Shown here piece after piece: positions 44,423 through 51,919 of a stretch of DNA of 64,000 bases; the stretch's first letter is position 1; the number at the start of each line of letters is the position of its first letter. The translations under genes and the position numbers were made by a program. The notes beneath the pieces are model-generated. The model was not told the origin of the DNA. It did not search any database and worked only from the letters and a program-made list of their open reading frames with translations. Source of the DNA: Opitutales bacterium (GTDB taxonomy: Bacteria > Verrucomicrobiota > Verrucomicrobiia > Opitutales > Coraliomargaritaceae); the NCBI GenBank assembly GCA_018607135.1, contig JABBCA010000033.1, positions 2,191-66,190 on the forward strand. Direction: 5' to 3'.

Positions 44423-44595
44423 TTGATTTATACTCGAAGCTATTGTCTAGTAATCTATCGATATTTTTACGAGTGTGTTCGGATCATTCATCTTTGTAGC
44501 CATTGACTGCATTCGTTATTGATCTATAGTTTACCGCATATAAAGCGCTCAGTTCGTTTCGAAATTTTGACCCCCATTTAATCACCCCCGAGCAG

Positions 44596-47500
44596 ATGAA
44601 ATTTTCAGCTTCTACGCCCCGATGCATCGAATCATCACGCCAAGGTTTTGCGGTCGTTATCGCACTCAGCCTCATGGCCTTTGTCCTGTTGCTCTTACTC
44701 TCAATCACTACGCTTGTTCAGGTGGAAACCCAAGGGTCTTCGATTCAGATGGACCAGCTCGAAGCCGAGCAAGCTGCACTGCTTAGTTTAAACGTCGCTA
44801 TTGGTAAACTACAAGAGACTGCAGGCTTGGATCAACGGGTAACGGCGCCTGCTGAGGCTGTTGACGGGGTGAATGGTGCAAGGCAAGTGACCGGTGTCTG
44901 GCGTTCTTGGGAAGGGCGTGATCATAAGGCAAGTGGTTTTCCCATTGCCCCAGACTATGGGTCCAAGTTGAGCACTGGAGATCAAGAAATCGATGTGGGC
45001 TCCTCTGGAGCCGGGCGTTTTTTATCTTGGCTGGTGTCGACCGCTTACGATGACTCGATTACGCCAGTGGGTAGTTTAAGTGCGAATTCACCTCCCAACA
45101 TCAATGAAGTGGCGGGTCGGACAGTGCCATTACTTGGCAAGGCGAGTGTGGGCGTAGACGATGCTGCATATGCTAGAGAAAATGAAGTCCACTTGGAACC
45201 GACTACGTTGGCTGACGGTAGTTTATCCTATGCTTGGTGGGTAAGCGGTGAAAACACAAAATCATTACTTCGCGACTCACCTGCCGCTACAGGGGTTCTT
45301 GATTGGACGGAGCGTCTGTCCAGTTCAACACGCCCAGAGGTGAACGTATTTGATATCAGTAATCCTAGCGACTTAGACAAAGCATCGACTCGGACAAATT
45401 TAAATCTGGTATCCAATCGAGCAGCGAATGCATTATCCGTCGCTCAAGAGTATTTTCACGATCTCACCACTTATTCACGTGGCCTCTTGACCAACACGGC
45501 TACAGGCGGTTGGCGCCGCGATTTATCTCTTTTGAGCGAGCAGTGGACGGATGTTTCGGCAAGTGATTTCAGCCCACTGAATGGACTGCCATTGTTTACG
45601 CTAGAGCCTGGCGTGCAAACTGAAGCTAGAAAGGGTGGTGAAGACCCCGCTGACGCTGGTGCATTGATTTATCCTTGGGCTATAGAAAGTTCTTTTGACA
45701 CATCCTCAGTAGCGGGTGCGAACAGCTCTAAGGGGGCCGCTTCGGTGAGTTGGAATTCGATCGTGAATTTTGCGAATCAGTATAAGGACATAGTCTCTGG
45801 ATCGGCTAATGGTATTGTAGTCATGCCTGGCACCACAAACGGGATTGATGAGGATGTTTTTCGCCGCGATGAGATCCCTCGTCAGTTGGTGCTTGCTCGT
45901 GTTCACTGGATTTTTTCTTTTTTTTCCAAGGAGGATGAGAATGATCCTTCTAAGCTGATTCCGTATTTGAAGGCGAGTCCGGTGCTGACTTTCTGGAACC
46001 CTTACAACGTAGCGATTGAGCGTGCTACGGATAATAGACTGATTCAGGGCAACTTAGGCACGCTCTTGCCTTACCGCTTTAAATTTAGTGTGGGCGGCTC
46101 GGCGCTTTCTACCGATTTTAAGCCGCTCACTGATTTTTTCGTAGGCGGAGGCCGGAAAGAGTTGTGGTTTGTGGTCAATGATGATGGCAACCGTATCTGG
46201 AAGCCAGGCGAGTCGCGTATTTACAGTATTCGAGACCGAGGTGCTGACCGTTTAGCATCTGGCAAAAGTGCTCAGTTTGAGCTGGGCTATCGCACCACGC
46301 GGGGTTTTGAGTGGCCGTTGACGACTACTGGTTACGGTAGGAGCGGCGATCCGAGCACGAGTCTTAGCTTTACTGTCGAAACAGATCGGAATACGGAAGT
46401 TGCTTTCGAAATGAAAAATACGAATCAGAATACGTATTTAAGAAGTCTAAGCGACATCGATCCTACCATTTTGAGTGATTACTGGGACGATTTAACCATC
46501 ACCAATACGAATCAAACCCTATCTTCAGTAGAAAACAGTCCTGAGCCTTTTTTAGTCGCGATTATGCAATTGAGAACCCCATCGGATCGATCCACTGACA
46601 GTATGGGATATGCGCAAGCGAAACCTATCATTAGCTTTGCCAGTAACCGAACCACGGACGGAGCCGCACTTCAAAACCCTGAGGCTTTTCCTCTGGATTG
46701 GGTTTTTGAGACACCAAGTAACAGCGGAGATGTCGACATGTTGCCGCAGTTTGGTGACGCAAACTCCAGTCTGATTGGCACGAGTTTTCGTGCAGCAGAT
46801 GGGTTGACGCGGCTTATTGTGGCAGAGTTGCCTACCAAGCCACTTAGATCTATCGGTGAACTGCAACATTTTGACATCAACGCGAATAATCCGCGCCCGC
46901 CATACACCGCGAATCCGATCGGAAACAGTTTGGCTAGCTATTTAGTCAGGCCCAACGCTGTAGCCATTAATGGTGCCGCTGCAGATTCAGTAGAAGTCTC
47001 TTTGGACCATAGTTACCTCTCTAACCATCTACTTTTTGATGACTGGTTTGTCTCATCAATTGCTCCTGAAACGAATCCATTCCAAAGTTCAGAGATGCGC
47101 ACACTCAGAAAAGTTTACGAAGACTTTGTATCAGGAAAAGAAGAACTGCCGAACGCAGCTTACCTGCCAGTTGAAGAGCTAACATCAGCAAACGCGGCAA
47201 GCGCTGCGAAGGACTTGGACGACGATAAGACTGCATGGCACAGCGTCGCTTCAAAGTTGGAAGTTGAGGGCATGTTTAACATCAATTCCACTTCAGTAGA
47301 GGCATGGACTGCCTTACTACAACATGCACGTGCTGATAGTGTCCCATTTACTTCAATTGATCTCACTAGTGACAGTTGGAGTGTTGCCTTGGAGAGTGGA
47401 TCGGGCAATCCGGTGAGCCGCACGTCGTTTGCAGGTGACCCAGTGGCACAACCCCTAGATCCAGATATCAGTGCTCTTGGCACTCATTCGCGTTTGAGTG

Positions 47501-48078
47501 ACGGTCAGATCAATGCTCTAGCGACTGAGATCGTTGCTCAAATTAGGGAACGTGGCCCCTTCCTTTCATTATCTGAGTTTATCAATCGAAGACTGACCAC
47601 GGATGTTTCGCTCGCTAAATATGGGGTCATCGAGGCGGCCTTGAACGAGTTAGCCTCCAAGGGGACCTCGGATAATCCTTTCAGTGGATTGCAGAACTCG
47701 TTCAACCAAGATGTTGTAATTCCTTCTGGTGTGAGCTACCCATTTCAAGAAGCTGCACAAGGTAATCTGGTTTACGGATTCCCAGGCTGGGTGCGTCAGG
47801 CGGACATTCTTAAGCCCATTGCGCCAGTGTTAAGTGCACGCGACGATACTTTTGTGGTTAGAGCCTATGGTGAAAGTAGAGACCCGATAACTGGAAAAAA
47901 GAATTCTGGTGCGTGGTGCGAAGCTGTTCTACAGCGAAAGGCAGACTACGTTGAGGCATTCAATGACGAAGCAACCGTGTTGCCTGGCAAGTCAACGCTT
48001 GCATCCGAAGTCAATGAGCGTTTCGGTCGACGCTTTGTCATCGTTTCATTCCGCTGGTTGTCAGAGGATGAAGTTTAA
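44596..48078 (+). CDS. Large pseudopilin-type protein (Verru_Chthon cassette A-like)
   Basis: 1160 residues. The N-terminus SRQGFAVVIALSLMAFVLLLLLSITTLVQVETQ is a prepilin/PilX-like hydrophobic segment preceded by a Gly, placing most of the protein outside the cytoplasm. The large C-terminal part contains no enzyme motif I recognise. The architecture (size, GFAVVIALSLMAF start, LEAEQAALLSLNVAIGKLQ) resembles the Verru_Chthon cassette protein A described in Verrucomicrobiota, which is normally accompanied by cassette proteins B, C and D. Those are absent here; only a small hypothetical follows, 18 bp downstream. Role probably in a secretion or pilus-like surface assembly. Confidence 0.75.
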   Translation: MKFSASTPRCIESSRQGFAVVIALSLMAFVLLLLLSITTLVQVETQGSSIQMDQLEAEQAALLSLNVAIGKLQETAGLDQRVTAPAEAVDGVNGARQVTGVWRSWEGRDHKASGFPIAPDYGSKLSTGDQEIDVGSSGAGRFLSWLVSTAYDDSITPVGSLSANSPPNINEVAGRTVPLLGKASVGVDDAAYARENEVHLEPTTLADGSLSYAWWVSGENTKSLLRDSPAATGVLDWTERLSSSTRPEVNVFDISNPSDLDKASTRTNLNLVSNRAANALSVAQEYFHDLTTYSRGLLTNTATGGWRRDLSLLSEQWTDVSASDFSPLNGLPLFTLEPGVQTEARKGGEDPADAGALIYPWAIESSFDTSSVAGANSSKGAASVSWNSIVNFANQYKDIVSGSANGIVVMPGTTNGIDEDVFRRDEIPRQLVLARVHWIFSFFSKEDENDPSKLIPYLKASPVLTFWNPYNVAIERATDNRLIQGNLGTLLPYRFKFSVGGSALSTDFKPLTDFFVGGGRKELWFVVNDDGNRIWKPGESRIYSIRDRGADRLASGKSAQFELGYRTTRGFEWPLTTTGYGRSGDPSTSLSFTVETDRNTEVAFEMKNTNQNTYLRSLSDIDPTILSDYWDDLTITNTNQTLSSVENSPEPFLVAIMQLRTPSDRSTDSMGYAQAKPIISFASNRTTDGAALQNPEAFPLDWVFETPSNSGDVDMLPQFGDANSSLIGTSFRAADGLTRLIVAELPTKPLRSIGELQHFDINANNPRPPYTANPIGNSLASYLVRPNAVAINGAAADSVEVSLDHSYLSNHLLFDDWFVSSIAPETNPFQSSEMRTLRKVYEDFVSGKEELPNAAYLPVEELTSANAASAAKDLDDDKTAWHSVASKLEVEGMFNINSTSVEAWTALLQHARADSVPFTSIDLTSDSWSVALESGSGNPVSRTSFAGDPVAQPLDPDISALGTHSRLSDGQINALATEIVAQIRERGPFLSLSEFINRRLTTDVSLAKYGVIEAALNELASKGTSDNPFSGLQNSFNQDVVIPSGVSYPFQEAAQGNLVYGFPGWVRQADILKPIAPVLSARDDTFVVRAYGESRDPITGKKNSGAWCEAVLQRKADYVEAFNDEATVLPGKSTLASEVNERFGRRFVIVSFRWLSEDEV

Positions 48079-48096
48079 TTAAGCTTTAATTTTATT

Positions 48097-48786
48097 TTGA
48101 ATATCACAGCCGTCATTTTAAGAGCCTTTTCAATAGGCGTATTTGTCATCACTGCATCCTCGGTTTCTGCGGATCGGGTGGCTCGTATCTTGTATTATGG
48201 TGCTCCCAAAAACGCGCCAAAGACTGCTTTTGTGTATCAGAATCAAACAACTTCGCAGGAAGTGGAGTTAAGTCGTTATCACTTTTCAGATTCATTTGAT
48301 ATTCCTGCGGGGGATGCCGTCTTGAAGTTTTTGCCACGTGAACTCTTGACTGATGAATCAGTCCCTGAATCAGCGCCGCAATTGAAGATTCCCAAAGAAT
48401 GGAAGAAGGTATTAATACTGGTTTCTGAGGACTTAAATAACAAAACATTCCCGATACGGTTAAACGCCATCGACGCCAGCGATGACGTATTTGGGCAAGG
48501 TGAAATACTCTTTTTTAATTTTTCAGAAGTGTCTGTTTTTGGAATGGTTGGAGAGAAAAAATTGATACTCAAGCCAGAAACCACTGCTCTGATTTCAGAT
48601 CCAATTTCAGATAAAGGAGATTACCTTGTAGAGTTAGATTCAATTAGAAACACGATAGAGACGCGCCGTTGGTTACTGCGCCAAACGTGGCACCACCAAC
48701 CTAAGTATCGCTACGTCGCATTTGTGTTGCCCATGCCAAAGCCTAGGGTGGCCAAGATATACTCTACACCGATACGAGATTTCTAA
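48097..48786 (+). CDS. Secreted hypothetical protein paired with the pseudopilin
   Basis: 229 residues with TTG start and a signal peptide (to about 25, ASSVSADR). The mature part looks like an all-beta protein: RILYYGAPKNAPKTAFVYQNQTTSQEVELSRYHFSDSFDIPAGDAVLKFLP. The TTG start is chosen because the signal peptide begins right after it; there is no in-frame ATG until well inside the protein. It sits 18 bp after the pseudopilin gene on the same strand and is probably cotranscribed. No function is recognised. Confidence 0.65.
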   Translation: MNITAVILRAFSIGVFVITASSVSADRVARILYYGAPKNAPKTAFVYQNQTTSQEVELSRYHFSDSFDIPAGDAVLKFLPRELLTDESVPESAPQLKIPKEWKKVLILVSEDLNNKTFPIRLNAIDASDDVFGQGEILFFNFSEVSVFGMVGEKKLILKPETTALISDPISDKGDYLVELDSIRNTIETRRWLLRQTWHHQPKYRYVAFVLPMPKPRVAKIYSTPIRDF

Positions 48787-49136
48787 GTGAGTAGCCAGCG
48801 CCCACTTGAACCCACTGCTCAGGTTTATCTGCCTAGTCGACATTTAGTAACTCGACAGGTGTCAAGTAGTGGTTTCTCTTTAGGCGGCTCGACCGCAAGA
48901 TAGCTAGCCCTGTCGATTCCCGAGCGTAGAAGGGCTTGAGGTATACATTTAACAACGTTCTGAACACGTCATTGTTAGACATGGTTCGAATTAATAAGCA
49001 GGGACAAGGCCTCAATTTTATTCGTGCTGAATTATAGGTTGTGCCGGCATTGCCGCGAATCTAAAAAAATAAACAAAGCGGCGCCAAGCAATGAATGCAG
49101 AGGCCTCTAGTAAATGAAATCTAGAATCAATTGCTT
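48787..49136. other. Spacer with possible truncated gene
   Basis: A GTG-initiated frame (48787-48903, 38 codons, SSQRPLEPTAQVYLPSRHLVTRQ...) begins directly after the preceding stop and may be the start of a broken third gene. The rest shows nothing supported. Confidence 0.4.
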
Positions 49137-50075
49137 TTAAACATTCTTTGCTCGGCGGCTGCAATTGAGTAGGATGATTGCAGTTCCTAAGAGTAATGCA
49201 TAAGCGCTGGGTTCAGGGATGACTGCAAGCTTAACGCTCTCATCGTCGTAGGTGATTTCTGCAGAAAGCGCTTCATCCAAATTTTTAATTGTGACGTTGG
49301 CCGACTCGAACGCACCTACAAGCGCCTTGTAATTGATCAGTGGAATGTTGGCTTCACCCCCTTCGTAAGCACTGGCATCTATGGATAGCTGGGCGCTTTC
49401 GCTAATAGTGAGTGCTCCTGATAAGTCAATTGGAGTGACGCCATTGGTTCCAAGCTCATAGGATAGTGTAGCTGCATCCTTTAGGCGCAACTCGGTGTTG
49501 TCCCGAATGTCGAAGCTAATTATACCCTTTTGACCTATGATTGCAAAAACACCGTTGTTGTAAATGGTAACCATTTCGGAAAGGCCACCAATCAAGCGTA
49601 TCGTTCCGCCACTCATCGTGTAGATTCCTTGGCCTTTACCATTTCCTGGTGCGGATATCCCTTGTGTATGACCTATTATGAATTCATCGCGAACGCGGAC
49701 CAGTCCCGTTGTATGGTTCACTATGGAGCTGTCCGAGGTCTGGCCGTCTGCGCCAATTCGAAACGTGCGAATGCTGCCAAAATCTGCGTCGATATCTAGG
49801 CGTCCACCGTTTCTAATTTGAACGTCAAAAAGTCTATTTGCAGATAGGTCATCTTTCACCGTTGCATAATCGTTTTTAGAAATCAACTGAGAGTTGTCGA
49901 TTGAGTTCGTGCCTGGCACTACGCCTCCTAGCCAGTTTTCAGGTGCTGCCCACTCGCCCCCAGTGCTGCCTCCATTCCATTGGATTGCTTTTCCACTTAA
50001 TGACGATGTTACTGCTAGGGAAACTAAGGCGAACGATGTTTGAATTTTGGTAGGGTAATGCATTGGATTTAACAA
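49137..50075 (-). CDS. PEP-CTERM protein with beta-solenoid body
   Basis: 312 residues. Signal peptide to about 29, then IQWNGGSTGGEWAAPENWLGGVVPG, a pattern that opens many verrucomicrobial surface beta-solenoids, and a Gly/Asp/Asn-rich body. C-terminal sorting signal VIPEPSAYALLLGTAIILLNCSRRAKNV: PEP motif, helix, basic tail. Its body resembles the N-terminal 250 residues of the protein at 56677, which lacks the PEP-CTERM tail and carries a putative glycosidase instead. Confidence 0.9.
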   Translation of the reverse strand: MLNPMHYPTKIQTSFALVSLAVTSSLSGKAIQWNGGSTGGEWAAPENWLGGVVPGTNSIDNSQLISKNDYATVKDDLSANRLFDVQIRNGGRLDIDADFGSIRTFRIGADGQTSDSSIVNHTTGLVRVRDEFIIGHTQGISAPGNGKGQGIYTMSGGTIRLIGGLSEMVTIYNNGVFAIIGQKGIISFDIRDNTELRLKDAATLSYELGTNGVTPIDLSGALTISESAQLSIDASAYEGGEANIPLINYKALVGAFESANVTIKNLDEALSAEITYDDESVKLAVIPEPSAYALLLGTAIILLNCSRRAKNV

Positions 50076-50121
50076 ATAAGTATGTTATAGAACGCATTTT
50101 CGAGTCTGAAGTCAACGTATA

Positions 50122-50135
50122 TGTTAATAGTATCA
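50122..50135. promoter_or_regulatory. Palindromic glycan-regulon site 7
   Basis: TGTTAATAGTATCA, 46 bp from the PEP-CTERM gene start (50075, minus) and 119 bp from the glycosidase-like gene (50255, plus). Identical to site 2. Confidence 0.7.
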
Positions 50136-50144
50136 ATTTCTGGC

Positions 50145-50171
50145 GACTTTAGGGCCTTAAAGTCTTTTTTT
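50145..50171 (+). terminator. Intrinsic terminator in a divergent promoter region
   Basis: gacttta / taaagtc stem plus a closing G-T pair, short loop, then T7. It reads on the plus strand although no plus-strand gene ends here. Confidence 0.7.
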
Positions 50172-50254
50172 CAAAACATTGAATGCGTTGAGCGATGATG
50201 CACAATGAAGACGAAGCTTGAACTCTTTCTCTTAGAGGATCTTAGTGATTACTA

Positions 50255-51469
50255 GTGCAGGAACTTCAGTGTATCAGATTGGTGGTGATACTTTTACTCG
50301 TCTTGAGTCATTGTAAACAGCTACATGCAGTAGAATCGAAGCCTCATTTTCCTGATTTTTCATGGCAGACCATTCCGCGCTGGGGCTTTTTATCTTTCGA
50401 GGGTGATTCGATCACTAATAAAGAGGCCAATTACATCGCGATGAACTATCCCATCGCCACCTTGTTTTGGTTACCACGAGGGCACATTGAAAATCGTCAG
50501 CAGGCAGAGTCTCAGATCTTGCGATCGGCTAAGCAAATCAAAGAGATCAACCCAACTATTAGGCTGCTTTACTATTGGAATTCGACCTTGGCGAACGATC
50601 ATTATTCGGCATTTCGTGAGTTTGAAGCAAAACCAAGCTGGATGATGACCGATAAGCATGGAGAGCCGGTTACTGTTCGCGGCGACGTTCTGCGCTATAA
50701 TGTTGCAGATCCAGGTCTGCGGGATTGGTGGTCAGAGCATGCTGCTAAAGCCGTCCGTAGTCCTTACTTAGATGGAATTTTCGCGGACGCGGTGGCAAAA
50801 GTTGAGTTGAACCGGCGCAATGTCTATGAGGCGAAGATGCGACCTGGAGACTTTGAAGATGCTGTTGCTGGAATGCATACGATGCTTGCGTTGACTCAGC
50901 AGAAAATGGGGGAGGGCAAGCTCTTGGTTTACAATGGTATTCGAGGCGACTTGCGGCCAGGCATGTGGTCGCATGGCGGCGCTGTATACCTAAAGGAGGC
51001 TGATGGTGCTTGTATGGAGCACTTTCTTATTCATTCTGCTCGCAGGCCATCGGGCGAATTGCGTGTAGAGCACGTGCTTTTGGACATTGAGCTAATACGC
51101 GCAGCTGCTGCCCAAGGTAAACTTGTTTTGGTAAAAGCATGGCCTCAATCGGCTACGTTCTTAGATCCACACTTTAAGCGTATGTCAAACGAAACCAAGA
51201 AATCGATCTTGAAAGAGGAACTGTTGTTTCCACTGTCACTCTTTTTAATCGCGGCTGAAGAAAATTGTTATTTTAATTACGGATTTGGCTATCGCCGTGA
51301 GTGCCTTCCGTTGCATCATCTTTCTGAGTATGACCAGCCACTCGGGGCCCCTTTAGAGGCTGCAGTGCAAACGGGCATGCAGTTTAGTCGTCGATTTGAA
51401 CATGCGACCGTGCGGGTCGACTTAAAGACTCAAATCGGACAAATTAACTGGCATGATGAGTCGCCTTAA
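50255..51469 (+). CDS. Secreted putative glycoside hydrolase (paralogue 1)
   Basis: 404 residues, GTG start chosen because the signal peptide (to about 27) begins there. The whole mature protein is one domain, FSWQTIPRWGF ... IGQINW, shared with the proteins at 51920 and 56677. Conserved blocks: YLDGIFADA (Asp178, candidate catalytic residue), LLVYNGI, EADGACMEHF, IAAEENCYFNYGFGYR and DQPLGAPLEAA...SRRFEHATVRVDL. Alternating strand/helix pattern suggests a TIM barrel; the pattern recalls the hypothetical glycosyl hydrolase group GHL15 (PF14885). Substrate unknown; sulfated-glycan context. Confidence 0.65.
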   Translation: MQELQCIRLVVILLLVLSHCKQLHAVESKPHFPDFSWQTIPRWGFLSFEGDSITNKEANYIAMNYPIATLFWLPRGHIENRQQAESQILRSAKQIKEINPTIRLLYYWNSTLANDHYSAFREFEAKPSWMMTDKHGEPVTVRGDVLRYNVADPGLRDWWSEHAAKAVRSPYLDGIFADAVAKVELNRRNVYEAKMRPGDFEDAVAGMHTMLALTQQKMGEGKLLVYNGIRGDLRPGMWSHGGAVYLKEADGACMEHFLIHSARRPSGELRVEHVLLDIELIRAAAAQGKLVLVKAWPQSATFLDPHFKRMSNETKKSILKEELLFPLSLFLIAAEENCYFNYGFGYRRECLPLHHLSEYDQPLGAPLEAAVQTGMQFSRRFEHATVRVDLKTQIGQINWHDESP

Positions 51470-51786
51470 GTCCAAGTCGTTTGAAATCACTAGTTGCTTG
51501 GTGTTTTTCATCAGTGAGTTCCTATTGCATGAACGTTTTCAGGGCCAATCGGTAGTTTCTTAGTAGAGGGAGGCTGGCCGCAGAAGTCTGTAAAACGAAG
51601 TGTAAGTAGGCTACTTTCTATGTGAAACTTCCGTAAATGACAAGGTGCTGTAATGAGGTTTTTTACAGCTCATGTGTAGCCACTACCCCTAGTCCTCTTC
51701 ATTGCAGCACTATGTAGGGCGCAATTTTGTCTAAACTCAAATCTCGTTTTTTAAATAGAATATTTTGGCAAGATGGGCTTGCTATT

Positions 51787-51800
51787 TGTTACTATTAACA
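51787..51800. promoter_or_regulatory. Palindromic glycan-regulon site 8 (paralogue 2)
   Basis: TGTTACTATTAACA, extended to an 18-bp palindrome TTTGTTACTATTAACAAA at 51785-51802 with two central mismatches at most. The clearest example of the motif, 119 bp upstream of ATG 51920. Confidence 0.75.
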
Positions 51801-51905
51801 AATGATGTAGTTCAATTGTTTGTATATCGTCCAATTGATTACGTAATTAGGAAATTGGATGATTGCTGACGCTTTCATGCGAATACGCGCATGATCCTCT
51901 ACCCC

Positions 51906-51910
51906 AGGAG
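51906..51910 (+). promoter_or_regulatory. Ribosome binding site fixing the 51920 start
   Basis: AGGAG 9 nt before ATG 51920. It favours this start over the in-frame TTG/ATG at 51863. Confidence 0.7.
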
Positions 51911-51919
51911 CCCAGAACC

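Larger units (their letters stand above)
43474..44595. other. 1.1-kb spacer with inverted repeat, R4 and regulon site
   Basis: No supported gene. Contains the inverted repeat 43551-43593, repeat R4 (43932-44075) and site 7b (44409). An open stretch at 44264-44399 (DRPPHVHSLSNDQAIKYYSIDLTLQDHEGGG...) reads like the end of a protein but has no start and may be a gene relic. Confidence 0.6.
51470..51919. other. Spacer upstream of glycosidase-like paralogue 2
   Basis: 450 bp, no gene. AT-rich second half holds regulon site 8 (51787). Confidence 0.55.

Noticed and set aside
48833-49015. 60-codon minus-strand ORF resembling a transposase tail
   Set aside because: No catalytic residues or repeats; overlaps the plus-strand 38-codon frame and has no start signal.
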